From: Luteimonas sp. FCS-9
GTDB lineage: Bacteria; Pseudomonadota; Gammaproteobacteria; Xanthomonadales; Xanthomonadaceae
Length of the DNA stretch: 64,000 nt
Direction: 5' to 3'
Assembly: GCF_001014645.1 (NCBI RefSeq)
Contig: NZ_LASZ01000001.1
Location: 310,001-374,000 of the forward strand
In this document: piece by piece, positions 33,804 to 47,237 of the stretch
Position numbering within the stretch: the first letter of the stretch is position 1
Layout of the letters: each line of letters opens with the position of its first letter
Notes under the pieces: generated by a model
Seen by the model: only the letters and a program-made list of their open reading frames with translations
What the model was told of the DNA's origin: nothing
The model's database searches: none
Program-made: the position numbers and the translations under genes

Positions 33804-34525
33804 GGCGCCATTGTAGTTCGGGGCGGTTGGATTGCTGTTGGGGAGGCCGCTTGGGGGCTCCTGGGCCCCGCTCCTGCCCCGCCAGAACTCGGTGCCCTGC
33901 TCGGCTTTGGCTTTGGCTTTGGGTTTGGCTTTCGTTTCGAGCTTTTGATGTGTCGAGCCGTAAAGCGAGCCGAGCATCGCAGGACGACGGGGTCGAAGAG
34001 CAGCCCTTGTTTGAGCGTAGCGAGTTTGGGCTGCGTGCCCCGTTGTCCGAGAAGCGCAGGGGACCGCCGCGGCGGTATCGCGGCGGATCGCATCCGGCGA
34101 AAGGACCTTTTGGTTTCTTTTGGGTCCCTCCAAAAGAAACTCGCCCGTGCAACGGGCGAAAGCCGTGCACGTGCCTTGGCATTGGCGTTCTGCCTCGGCT
34201 GCTCCAGGAAAAAGCAGGAAGCAGGATCAAGTCCACAGCTTCCGCGCGCGGCGCGCGCGGCTTACTTTTGTCTTGGCAAGAGTAAGCAAAACCGCCATCG
34301 CCGGACGCGATCCGCCGCATGAAGCCGCGGCGGTGCCCTCCGCGCCTCGCCTGGCGCGGCACGCAGCCCAAACTCGCTACGCTCAGACAAGGGCTGCTCT
34401 TCGGCCACGCCAGGCTCGGGTGCTCGGCTCGCTTTACGGCTCGAAGGGCAGAGCAAACGCCACAGCACAGCAGAGCAACGGCAACAGCAACGAAAAAGGC
34501 GCCCGGCAACGGCAAGAGCGAGCCG
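33804..34525. other. Gene-free region between mtnA and epmA, filled by repeat sequence
   Basis: 722 bp without a credible gene. It begins with a degenerate run of GGCTTT units (about 33903-33935), continues with the roughly 490-bp inverted-repeat element, and ends with a CAACAGCA-rich stretch (about 34453-34495) before the epmA stop. Short frames here translate to the ERSEFGLRA peptide seen in spurious predictions in this family. Confidence 0.75.
33953..34444. repeat. About 490-bp element with long imperfect terminal inverted repeats
   Basis: The outer 24 bp at 33953-33976 (starting TCGAGCCGTAAAGCGAGCCG) are repeated in reverse complement at 34421-34444. A second arm pair of about 45 bp follows inside (33995-34039 against 34358-34402), with a single extra base on one side. 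Within the element lie smaller hairpins, one with GTTTCTTTTGG/CCAAAAGAAAC arms near 34113-34141. No transposase-like frame is present. It resembles a non-autonomous mobile or structured repeat. Confidence 0.8.
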
Positions 34526-38160
<3,635 letters not shown>

Positions 38161-38198
38161 TCAGGTGACTGATGCCGGAGATCGACATCCGCCCGCCG

Positions 38199-38945
38199 TC
38201 ACCAGCGCGGGCTGCGGGTCACCGGCGGCACGTCGCGCTCGCGGTCCCAGGCGCGCAGTTCGTCGCGCAGGCCGGCGATGCGCTGGCGACCCAGTGCGTT
38301 GCGCTGCTCGTCGAGCAGCACGCCGTCGAGCAACTCGGCCATGCGCTCGGCGGTGGGCAGCATCGCGTCCCAGGCATCGAGCGCGCGGACCGGGGCCGGC
38401 AGCGTCAGGAAGAACGCGATCGCCGGAGTCTCCAGCGTCTGGATCTCGCTCATCTCGAAGCTGCCGGGGCTGCGGATGTTGGCGACGCTGAAGATCGGGC
38501 CGCGCTCGGGATGCCCGTCGACGAGGCGGTGGAAGACGTTCATGTGGCCGTAGGTCAGGCCGGTCTTCTCGGCCGCCACCACGATGTCGGGCCCGCGCAG
38601 CACGTTGCCCGCGCGCGCGGCGATGTACAGGGTGACGATCTTGTCGAAGTCGTCGGTGTTGCGCTTGCCCAGTTCGCTGTTGGGCGAGACGGCGCCGACC
38701 GTGCGGTCGAGCAGGTCCATCTCCGCCTGCACCGCGGCGCCGTCGTCGGCGGCCTGCGCGGGATCGCCCTCGCCCAGGTCGCGCTCGAGCTGCGCGCCGA
38801 GCGTGGGCTCGAGCCGCGCGTCGTCGGCGGGCGCGATGCGCCGCCCCTGTCCGCCCCGCGGGCGCGTACCGAAGTACCAGATCGCCGCCATCAGCAGCGC
38901 GCCGGCGACGATGATCCCGATACGCAGCATCCACTCGTCGGACAT
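38199..38945 (-). CDS. zipA: Cell division protein ZipA
   Basis: This bitopic inner-membrane protein tethers FtsZ to the membrane and stabilises the Z ring. The 248 residues have the N-terminal membrane helix of the family (about 5-25, MLRIGIIVAGALLMAAIWYF), a short Gln/Asp-rich linker and the FtsZ-binding C-terminal domain (about 105-240: KIVTLYIAA, GLTYGHMNVFHR, GSFEMSEIQTLETPAIAFFL). The linker is shorter than in E. coli. It follows smc after 13 bp and precedes ligA. Confidence 0.93.
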   Translation of the reverse strand: MSDEWMLRIGIIVAGALLMAAIWYFGTRPRGGQGRRIAPADDARLEPTLGAQLERDLGEGDPAQAADDGAAVQAEMDLLDRTVGAVSPNSELGKRNTDDFDKIVTLYIAARAGNVLRGPDIVVAAEKTGLTYGHMNVFHRLVDGHPERGPIFSVANIRSPGSFEMSEIQTLETPAIAFFLTLPAPVRALDAWDAMLPTAERMAELLDGVLLDEQRNALGRQRIAGLRDELRAWDRERDVPPVTRSPRW

Positions 38946-38958
38946 TGGCGGTGTTCTC

Positions 38959-41900
38959 CTAGGCAGCGCCGGCCAGTCGCGTGGCTTCGGCAAGATCGAC
39001 GGACACCAGACGGCTGACGCCCGGCTCGCGCATGGTAACGCCACTGAGCTGGGATGCGGCCTCCATCGTCGCCTTGTTGTGGCTGACGAACAGGAACTGC
39101 ACCTGCTCGCTCATCTCGCGGACCATCGCGGTGAAGCGGCCGACGTTGGCCTCGTCGAGCGGCGCGTCGACCTCGTCGAGCAGGCAGAACGGGGCCGGGT
39201 TGAGCTGGAAGATCGAGAACACCAGCGCGACCGCGGTCATCGCCTTCTCGCCGCCCGACAGCAGCGAGATGTTGGACACGCGCTTGCCCGGCGGGCGCGC
39301 CATGATCGCCACGCCGGTGTCGAGCAGGTCGTCGCCGGTCAGTTCCAGGTAGGCGTGGCCGCCGCCGAACAGCCGCGGGTACAGGGCCTGGACGCCGGCG
39401 TTGACCCGATCGAAGGTGTCCTTGAAGCGGCCGCGGGTCTCGCGGTCGATCTTGCGGATCGCCTCCTCCAGCGTCTCGAGCGCGGCAGTGAGGTCGGCGT
39501 CCTGCGCGTCGAGGTACTCCTTGCGCTGCGCGGCCTCGGCGTGCTCGGCGATCGCGGCCAGGTTGACCGGCTCCAGGCGCCGCAGGCGCGCATCGAAGTC
39601 GGCGACCATCTTTTCCCAGTCCTTCGCATTGGCCGCATCGTCGAGGCCATTGAGGACATCGTCGACGACGAAGCCCGCTTCGACGACCTGCGCGCCGAGC
39701 TGGTCGGCGGCGATGACCAGGGCCTGCTGGTCGAGCCGGCGCTGGCCGATCGCCTCGCGCTGGGTCAGCGCCTGGGCATCGCGCTGCTGGCGGACCTGCT
39801 CGTAGGTGCGCAGTTCGTTGTCGATGCCTTCGACCGCCGAACGCGCCTGCGCCAGCGCCTGCTCGGTGCGCACGCGCTCCTCGAGCGCGACCTGGCGCTG
39901 GTCCTCGAGTGCGTCGACCGGCGAATCGCCGCCGGCCAACTGCGCCGACAGCTCGCCGAGCCGGTTGTCGAGCTGGCCGCGCTGGCCACCCATGCGCGCC
40001 AGCGCCTGGGTCAGCGAGGCGACCTGCGCGCGCTGCGATTCGAGCGTCAGCGCCAATGCGTGCGCGGTGTCGCGCGATTCGCGCGCGGCCGCGCGGGCGG
40101 CGTCGCGGGCCTCTGTGAGGCGGCGGCGCTCGGCTTCCAGCGCGGCACGCGCGGACTCCAGGTCGCCCATGCTGCCGACCGCTTCCTCGAGCCGGGCGCG
40201 CGCCTCGCGCGCCTGCTGCGCGGCCTGGGCCAGCGTCTCGTCGAGCTGCACAAGCTCGGCGTCGATGCGCGCGATGCGGGTGCGCGCGGCCTCGACCCGG
40301 CCCTGCTGGCTCTGCACCTGGCCGGCGAGCTCGGACACGCCGCGATGGGCCAGGTACAGCGCGCGCTGCGCCTCCTCGCGCTGCTGCTCGGCGGCGAGCA
40401 GGCGGTCGCGGCCGCTGGCGATGCCGCGCTCCAGCTCGTGTTCCTGGTCCTGCAGCGCGGCGATCTCCTCGCGCAGCGCCTGGATCTCGCGCTCGCGCAG
40501 CAACGCGCCCTGCTTGGCCGCGCCCGAGCGCGACACCCGCACCCAGCCCGCGCCCAGGCGCTCGCCGCTGCGGGTGATGACCGAATCGTGCTCGCCCAGA
40601 CCGGCCTGCAGCGCGCGCGCCTGGGCCAGGGTGTCGGCGACGTGCAGGCGCGCCAGCAACCGCCGGATCGCCAGCGGACCCTGCACCCTGGCCGCCAGCG
40701 AAGTGGGCGCGAACTGCGCCGTCGCCTCGTCGGCGGCGACCAGCGCCAGCCGGCTCTCGCCCAGTTCGCCAAGCGCGTCGACCAGCTCGGCAGGCACGCC
40801 GTCACCGTCGACCAGCACGCCCTCGATCAGCTGGCCCAGCGCGCTCTCGACCGCGAACTCCCAGCCCGCCTCCACGCGCAGCCGCTCGCCCACGCGCGTA
40901 GCCGAGTCGAGGCCGCGCTGACGCAGCCATTCGACCGCCGCGCCCTGCTCCTGGCCGAGCGCGGCGTGCTGCAGCGTCTCCAGCGAGGCCAGCCGGCCGC
41001 GGGCCTCCTGCGCGCGCTTGCGCACGCCCGAGAGCTCCTCCTGGGCCAGGCGCTGGGCGTCCTGCAGTTCGACGGCCGCATCCTTGCGCGTCTCCAGCGT
41101 CTCGCCGAGCGCGTCGAGGGCGGCCTTCTGCTCCTCGTGCCGGATCTGGATGTCCTCGAAGGCCTCGCTCAGCGCGTCGACGTCGAAGCCGTCGCGCTCG
41201 GCCTGCAGCTGCTCGCGCCGGCGGCCGGTCTCCAGCGCCTGGCGGTCGAGGTAGTCGACGCGCGTGCGCTCGACGTCGCCGGCGCGCGCCGCCTCGCCCT
41301 GCTCGCGGTTGTGCGCCTCCCAGCGGCCCTGCCAGTCGGCGAGCGCGGTCTCGGCGTCGCGCAGCGCATCCTGGCGCACCGCGTCGTCGTCCTGCAGTTG
41401 CGCCAGCCGCGGCTCGGCGTCGGCGATGCTCTCGTGCAGGGTGTCGAGCCGCAGCTGGTCCTGGTCGATGTGCGCGCCAATCTCGGCCAGCTGCGCCTGG
41501 GCCTCGTCGCGGGCCTTGAGCAGGCGCGCCGACAGCTCGCGCTGGTGCTGGATCTGCTGCTCGATCCGCGCGAGCGCGCCGCTGACCTCGTAGCTCTGCG
41601 CCTGCGCGCGGTTGAGCGCCTCGGCGGCCTCGTGGCGGCGCTCGCGCCCAGTCTCGGGCTCGCGCTCGGCCTCGCGCTGCTCGGCGATCAGCTGCTCGAG
41701 CCGGGTCTCCTCCTGCGCCAGGCCCTCGCGCAGCGCGCGCAGCCGCGAATCGAGCGTGCGCCACTCCAGCGCCTTCCATTCGGCGTCGCGGACCTTCCGC
41801 TCGGCCTGGATCGCGGTGTACTGCTCGGCCTGCCGGGCCTGGCGGGCCAGGTGCTGCAGCTGCTTGCCGACCTCCTCGCGCAGGTCGCCCAGCCGGTCGA

Positions 41901-42471
41901 GGTTCTCGCGGGTGTGCCGGATCCGGGTCTCGGTCTCCTTGCGGCGCTCCTTGTACTTGGAGATGCCGGCCGCCTCCTCGAGGTAGATGCGCAGATCCTC
42001 GGGCTTGGCGTCGATGACCTGGCTGATCATGCCCTGCTCGATGATCGAGTAGCTGCGCGGCCCCAGGCCCGTGCCCAGGAACAGGTCGGTAATGTCGCGG
42101 CGGCGGCACTTGGTGCCGTTGAGGTAGTAGCCGCTCTGCCCGTCGCGACTGACGGTGCGCTTGACCGAGATCTCGTTGAACGCCGCGAACTCGCCGGCGA
42201 TCGTGTGGTCGCTGTTGTCGAAGACCAGCTCGACCATCGCCTGGGAGACCGGCTTGCGCGCGGTCGAGCCGGCGAAGATCACGTCGGTCAGCGAGTCGCC
42301 GCGCAGCCGGCTGGCCGAGGACTCGCCCATGACCCAGCGCACCGCGTCGATGATGTTGGACTTGCCGCAGCCGTTCGGGCCGACGACGCCGGTCATGTTC
42401 GTCGGCAGGTGCAGCGTGGTCGGGTCGACGAAGGACTTGAAACCGGCGAGCTTGATCGTGGACAGGCGCAT
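38959..42471 (-). CDS. smc: Chromosome segregation protein SMC
   Basis: This condensin ATPase organises chromosomes. The 1170-residue product has an N-terminal Walker A (GPNGCGKSNIIDAVRWVMGE, from residue 31), two long Ala/Arg/Glu/Gln coiled coils (about 170-500 and 670-1010), a hinge domain between them, and the C-terminal signature LLSGGEKAMTAVALVFS with Walker B FCLLDEVDAPLDEAN. ATG 42471 (MRLSTIKLAGFKSF) is the standard start; the frame stays open upstream into the next gene without meaning. zipA follows after 13 bp, so both are likely co-transcribed. The partners ScpA and ScpB are not here. Confidence 0.97.
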   Translation of the reverse strand: MRLSTIKLAGFKSFVDPTTLHLPTNMTGVVGPNGCGKSNIIDAVRWVMGESSASRLRGDSLTDVIFAGSTARKPVSQAMVELVFDNSDHTIAGEFAAFNEISVKRTVSRDGQSGYYLNGTKCRRRDITDLFLGTGLGPRSYSIIEQGMISQVIDAKPEDLRIYLEEAAGISKYKERRKETETRIRHTRENLDRLGDLREEVGKQLQHLARQARQAEQYTAIQAERKVRDAEWKALEWRTLDSRLRALREGLAQEETRLEQLIAEQREAEREPETGRERRHEAAEALNRAQAQSYEVSGALARIEQQIQHQRELSARLLKARDEAQAQLAEIGAHIDQDQLRLDTLHESIADAEPRLAQLQDDDAVRQDALRDAETALADWQGRWEAHNREQGEAARAGDVERTRVDYLDRQALETGRRREQLQAERDGFDVDALSEAFEDIQIRHEEQKAALDALGETLETRKDAAVELQDAQRLAQEELSGVRKRAQEARGRLASLETLQHAALGQEQGAAVEWLRQRGLDSATRVGERLRVEAGWEFAVESALGQLIEGVLVDGDGVPAELVDALGELGESRLALVAADEATAQFAPTSLAARVQGPLAIRRLLARLHVADTLAQARALQAGLGEHDSVITRSGERLGAGWVRVSRSGAAKQGALLREREIQALREEIAALQDQEHELERGIASGRDRLLAAEQQREEAQRALYLAHRGVSELAGQVQSQQGRVEAARTRIARIDAELVQLDETLAQAAQQAREARARLEEAVGSMGDLESARAALEAERRRLTEARDAARAAARESRDTAHALALTLESQRAQVASLTQALARMGGQRGQLDNRLGELSAQLAGGDSPVDALEDQRQVALEERVRTEQALAQARSAVEGIDNELRTYEQVRQQRDAQALTQREAIGQRRLDQQALVIAADQLGAQVVEAGFVVDDVLNGLDDAANAKDWEKMVADFDARLRRLEPVNLAAIAEHAEAAQRKEYLDAQDADLTAALETLEEAIRKIDRETRGRFKDTFDRVNAGVQALYPRLFGGGHAYLELTGDDLLDTGVAIMARPPGKRVSNISLLSGGEKAMTAVALVFSIFQLNPAPFCLLDEVDAPLDEANVGRFTAMVREMSEQVQFLFVSHNKATMEAASQLSGVTMREPGVSRLVSVDLAEATRLAGAA

Positions 42472-42647
42472 GCGGGCGTCGGGAGCCTCGTGGCGCCGGC
42501 GGGCCGGCGCCGGGTCGTGGAGCGGCGGGTGCGCACGCGACGACCGGCCCGGGCGGTGGAGCCGCGAGGCGGGCCGCGCGCCGCGCGCGCGCAAGCGGCC
42601 AGTATAGCGGCCGGCCGGACCGCGGCGCCCGGCCCGCCTCGTGGCGC

Positions 42648-43736
<1,089 letters not shown>

Positions 43737-43828
43737 GGCCTCTCCCGCTTCGGACGTGTCGTCGTTGGAATGATGGAGCCGGCGACGCGGGACCGCCGCG
43801 CGCCGGCATGCAATGCGCTATTCTGGCA

Positions 43829-43842
43829 TGTAATCGTTTACA
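43829..43842. promoter_or_regulatory. LacI-family operator between the sugar ATPase and zwf
   Basis: TGTAATCGTTTACA is symmetric at 12 of 14 positions and fits the TGTAANCGNTTACA consensus of sugar-responsive LacI-family repressors. A TATTCT -10-like element for zwf lies just upstream at 43819-43824, which places the operator at the expected transcription start. Its site in a 265-bp divergent region suggests joint control of sugar uptake and the Entner-Doudoroff genes. No regulator gene lies in the window. Confidence 0.75.
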
Positions 43843-44001
43843 CGCCAGCGGGCGACGGCCGGAACGCCGCCGCGACCGGGCGCGCATCGGGCCGGGCCGG
43901 CGTCGCACGGCACGCGGCGCGGCGGGCATTGCGGTCCCGGGCGATTGCACGACACACTTCGCGATTCCCCTTTCCGTGAACACGAGGCGAACCAGGCGTC
44001 C

Positions 44002-45417
44002 ATGCACGACACTCTGCTGCTGTTCGGCGCCACCGGCGATCTGGCGCAACGCTACCTGTTCCCGTCGCTGCTGCACCTGCTGCGCGACCGGCTGCTGCCC
44101 GCCGACTTCCGGGTCGTGGCGATCGCGCGCAGCGAGCACGACGACGAGAGCTTCCGCGGCTGGCTGCGCGAACGGCTCGGCGACGACTACGACGCCGCCG
44201 CCCTCGACGAGCTGCTGCACCGCGTGCGCTACGTGCCGGTGGACCTGTCCGACCCCGATGCCATGGCGCGCACGCTCGCGCCGTTCGCCGATCGCCCGGC
44301 GGTCAGCTACCTGTCGACGCCGCCCAACCTGTTCGCGTCCGCGTGCCGCGGCCTGAAGGCCGCCGGCCTGCTCGAGCCGCCCTCGCGCCTGGTGCTGGAG
44401 AAGCCGATCGGCCACGACCTGGCGAGCGCGCGCGAGATCGACGCCACGCTCAAGGCCGCGCTCGACGAGTCGCGGATCTTCCGCATCGACCACTACCTGG
44501 GCAAGGCGCCGGTGCAGAACCTGCTGGCGCTGCGGCTGGGCAACACCCTGTTCGAGGCGGTCTGGGAACGGCGCTGGATCGAGTCGGTCGACATCATCGT
44601 CGCCGAGACCGCCGGCGTGGATGGCCGCGAGGGCTATTACGCCGACTACGGCGCGCTGCGCGACATGGTGCAGAACCACATGCTGCAGCTGCTCGCGCTG
44701 ATCGCGATGGAGCCGCCGGCGGCGATGGATCCCGATGCGATCCGCGACGAGAAGCGCAAGGTGCTGCGCGCACTGCGGCCGATGGCGCCGTCGGCCGCCG
44801 AGGCCGACAGCATCCGTGGCCGCTACCGCGACGGCGTGGTCGACGGCCGCGCGGTCCAGGGCTTTGGCCACCGCGACGACGTCGAGACCTTCGTCGGCCT
44901 GCGCGCGTGGATCGACAACTGGCGCTGGGCCGGCGTGCCGTTCCGGCTGGTGACCGGCAAGCGCATGCCCTCGCGCACGACCGAGGTCGTGGTCACGTTC
45001 AAGCCGGTCACCCACTGGCTGTTCGGTGCCGACGAGCGCAAGCGCGCGCGCGCCAACCAGCTGCGCGTGCGGCTGCAGCCCGAGGAGACGATCGAGCTGG
45101 GCCTGATGGGCAGCCTGGCGGCCTCGGAATGGAGCGCCAACGAGCTGCAGCCCATGTCGCTGGACCTGGCGATGCTGCCGCCCAAGCGCCGCATCGCCTA
45201 CGAGCGGCTGATGATCGACGCGCTCAAGGGCGACCAGACCCTGTTCGTCCGCGACGACGAGGTCGAGGCCGCATGGCGCTGGATCGACAGCGTCAGCGAG
45301 GCCTGGCGCCAGGCCGGCACGCCGGTCCGTGACTATCCGGCCGGGTCCTGGGGCCCGCCCGAGGCCATCCCGTTCCTGCCGCGCACCCTGACCACGCACA
45401 ACGGACGCAAGTCGTGA
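44002..45417 (+). CDS. zwf: Glucose-6-phosphate 1-dehydrogenase
   Basis: This enzyme oxidises glucose 6-phosphate to 6-phosphogluconolactone, the entry to the Entner-Doudoroff and pentose phosphate routes. The 471-residue protein has the coenzyme motif FGATGDLAQR (8-17), the LEKPIGHD segment and the substrate signature RIDHYLGK (161-168). I chose ATG 44002 (MHDTLLLFGATGD); a TTG 57 bp upstream begins with a similar MHDTL-like peptide but adds 19 residues without homology. It heads the operon zwf-glk-pgl-edd-eda; glk overlaps by 4 bp. Confidence 0.95.
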   Translation: MHDTLLLFGATGDLAQRYLFPSLLHLLRDRLLPADFRVVAIARSEHDDESFRGWLRERLGDDYDAAALDELLHRVRYVPVDLSDPDAMARTLAPFADRPAVSYLSTPPNLFASACRGLKAAGLLEPPSRLVLEKPIGHDLASAREIDATLKAALDESRIFRIDHYLGKAPVQNLLALRLGNTLFEAVWERRWIESVDIIVAETAGVDGREGYYADYGALRDMVQNHMLQLLALIAMEPPAAMDPDAIRDEKRKVLRALRPMAPSAAEADSIRGRYRDGVVDGRAVQGFGHRDDVETFVGLRAWIDNWRWAGVPFRLVTGKRMPSRTTEVVVTFKPVTHWLFGADERKRARANQLRVRLQPEETIELGLMGSLAASEWSANELQPMSLDLAMLPPKRRIAYERLMIDALKGDQTLFVRDDEVEAAWRWIDSVSEAWRQAGTPVRDYPAGSWGPPEAIPFLPRTLTTHNGRKS

Positions 45418-46415
45418 CCGACGCCCCCCTCGCCCTGCTCGCCGACATCGGCGGCACCAACGCGCGCTTCGCGCTGGCCGACACCGCCAGCGCCACGCCG
45501 CTGCAGCTCGACACCGTGCAGGGCTTCGCGGTCGCCGACTTCCCCTCGCTGGCCGACGCCGCCCAGCATTACCTGCAGGTCATCGGTCACGACGGCGAAT
45601 CGCGCATCCGCCGCGGCGTGTTCGCCGTCGCCGGCCGCGTGGACGGCGACGAGGCGCGGATCACCAATCACCCGTGGGTGATCTCGCGCCGTCGCACGTC
45701 CGAGCGCCTGGGCTTCGACGACGTCGAGCTGGTCAACGACTTCGCCGCGCAGGCGATGGCGATCCCGCTGCTGCAACCCGGCGACTACACCGCGATCGGC
45801 GGCGTGCCGTGGTCGGTGCCCGAGCGCGCCGATGCGCCGTGCACCTACGCGGTCATCGGTCCGGGCACCGGCCTGGGCGTCGGTGCGCTGGTGGTCCGCG
45901 ACGGCCGCCATTACCCGCTCGAGACCGAGGGCGGCCACGTCAGTTTCCCGCCGGGCACGCCGGAGGAGACGCGCATCCTCGAGCGGCTCAGCGCGCAGTT
46001 CGGGCGCGTGTCCAACGAGCGGCTGATCTGCGGGCCGGGCCTGGTCAACATCCACCATGCGCTGTGCGAGATCGCCGGCGTCGATCCCGGTCCGCTGCAG
46101 CCGGCCGACGTGACCGCACGCGCGCAGGCCGGCGACCCCCTGTGCGCGCGCGCGGTCGACATCTTCTGCGCGGTGTTCGGCGCGATCGCCGGCGACCTGG
46201 TGCTGACGCTCGGCGCCTGGGACGGCGTGTTCCTGACCGGCGGCCTGGTGCCCCGGATGCTCGACTCGATCCGCCACTCGGGTTTCCGCCAGCGCTTCGA
46301 GCACAAAGGCCGCTTCTCGCCGAACATGGGCCGCGTGCCGAGCCTGGCGGTGCTGCATCCTCACGCCGGGCTGCTCGGCGCGGCCGCGATCGCCGTGCGC
46401 AGGGCCGCGCAATGA
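45414..46415 (+). CDS. glk: Glucokinase
   Basis: This ATP-dependent kinase phosphorylates glucose after entry by a non-PTS route. The 333-residue protein of the bacterial Glk family has the phosphate-binding motif LADIGGTNARFALAD near the N-terminus, the ELVNDFAAQA segment, GPGTGLGVGAL and EGGHVSFPP. It starts with GTG at 45414, overlapping the zwf stop as GTGA, so translation is coupled. It fits the import of free glucose released by the periplasmic glycosidases encoded in the right half of the window. Confidence 0.95.
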   Translation: MTDAPLALLADIGGTNARFALADTASATPLQLDTVQGFAVADFPSLADAAQHYLQVIGHDGESRIRRGVFAVAGRVDGDEARITNHPWVISRRRTSERLGFDDVELVNDFAAQAMAIPLLQPGDYTAIGGVPWSVPERADAPCTYAVIGPGTGLGVGALVVRDGRHYPLETEGGHVSFPPGTPEETRILERLSAQFGRVSNERLICGPGLVNIHHALCEIAGVDPGPLQPADVTARAQAGDPLCARAVDIFCAVFGAIAGDLVLTLGAWDGVFLTGGLVPRMLDSIRHSGFRQRFEHKGRFSPNMGRVPSLAVLHPHAGLLGAAAIAVRRAAQ

Positions 46416-46471
46416 GCCCGCAGCGGGCCGGCGACTTTGGCAATGTGCCCGGAATCGGTCACGATGGGCGC

Positions 46472-47164
46472 ATGCACCTGCACGCCTACGACTCCGCGAC
46501 CCAGTGGACCTGGGGCGCCGCGATCGCCATTTCCTCGGCGATCGCCCGCGACCTGCGCGAGCGTCCACGCGCCCGCCTGCTGCTGTCGGGCGGCAAGACG
46601 CCCGGCCCCGTCTACGCCGCGCTGTCGAAGTCCCCGCTGCCGTGGGAGAACGTCGACGTCGCGCTGGTCGACGAGCGCTGGCTGCTGCCCGAGGATCCGG
46701 ACAGCAACGCACGCCTGGTGCGCGAGACGCTGATCCAGAACAAGGCGCAGCAGGCGCGGCTGGAGACGATCACGCGCGCCGGCCGGCCGTTCGACGAAGC
46801 GGTCTCGACCGCCAACCTGCACGCGCGCCAGCCCGCCGGCGTCGTGGTGCTCGGCATGGGCGACGACGGCCACACCGCATCGCTGTTCCCGGGCATGCAG
46901 GATCTCGACGATGCGCTGTCGGCGCCGACGCCCTACGTCGGCGTCGATGCGAGCGGCTGCCCGGGCGCGCAGCGCTGGAGCCGCCGCATCAGCCTCACGC
47001 CGGCCGGCTTGGCGCCCGCCCACACCCGGCTGCTGCTGATCCGCGGCGAGCGCAAGCGCGCGCTGCTCGAGCAACTGTTGCGCAGCGACGACGTCCGCGA
47101 GTATCCCGCGCGCATCGCGTTGACCGTGCCGGGCGCAGACTTGCACGTGCACTGGTGCCCGTGA
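46472..47164 (+). CDS. pgl: 6-phosphogluconolactonase
   Basis: This enzyme hydrolyses 6-phosphogluconolactone to 6-phosphogluconate, the second step of the pathway. The 230-residue product has the DevB/SOL family signatures LLLSGGKTPGPVYAAL, VALVDERWLLPEDPDSNARLV and VLGMGDDGHTASLFPG. I chose ATG 46472 (MHLHAYDS) because homology-like residues begin there; an in-frame ATG at 46412 overlaps the glk stop (ATGA) and would add 20 residues, which is a real alternative because neighbouring genes use such overlaps. Confidence 0.9.
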   Translation: MHLHAYDSATQWTWGAAIAISSAIARDLRERPRARLLLSGGKTPGPVYAALSKSPLPWENVDVALVDERWLLPEDPDSNARLVRETLIQNKAQQARLETITRAGRPFDEAVSTANLHARQPAGVVVLGMGDDGHTASLFPGMQDLDDALSAPTPYVGVDASGCPGAQRWSRRISLTPAGLAPAHTRLLLIRGERKRALLEQLLRSDDVREYPARIALTVPGADLHVHWCP

Positions 47165-47237
47165 TCGACGGCATCCGCTCGCCGCGTCCGCGTCGTCGGG
47201 CACGCCTCCCTTCCTTCCCGTCTCATCGCCGCCGCCA

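Noticed and set aside
33903-33935. Microsatellite with a regulatory role at GGCTTT units
   Set aside because: The run is short and degenerate and lies at the outer edge of a repeat element, with no gene start close enough for phase variation.
33953-34486. Short frames encoding peptides such as ERSEFGLRA in the inverted-repeat element
   Set aside because: They are parts of palindromic repeats, appear on both strands, have no ribosome sites, and similar peptides are common spurious calls in this family.
43945-44001. TTG start adding 19 residues to glucose-6-phosphate dehydrogenase
   Set aside because: The ATG at 44002 directly precedes the coenzyme motif; the added residues have no family counterpart.
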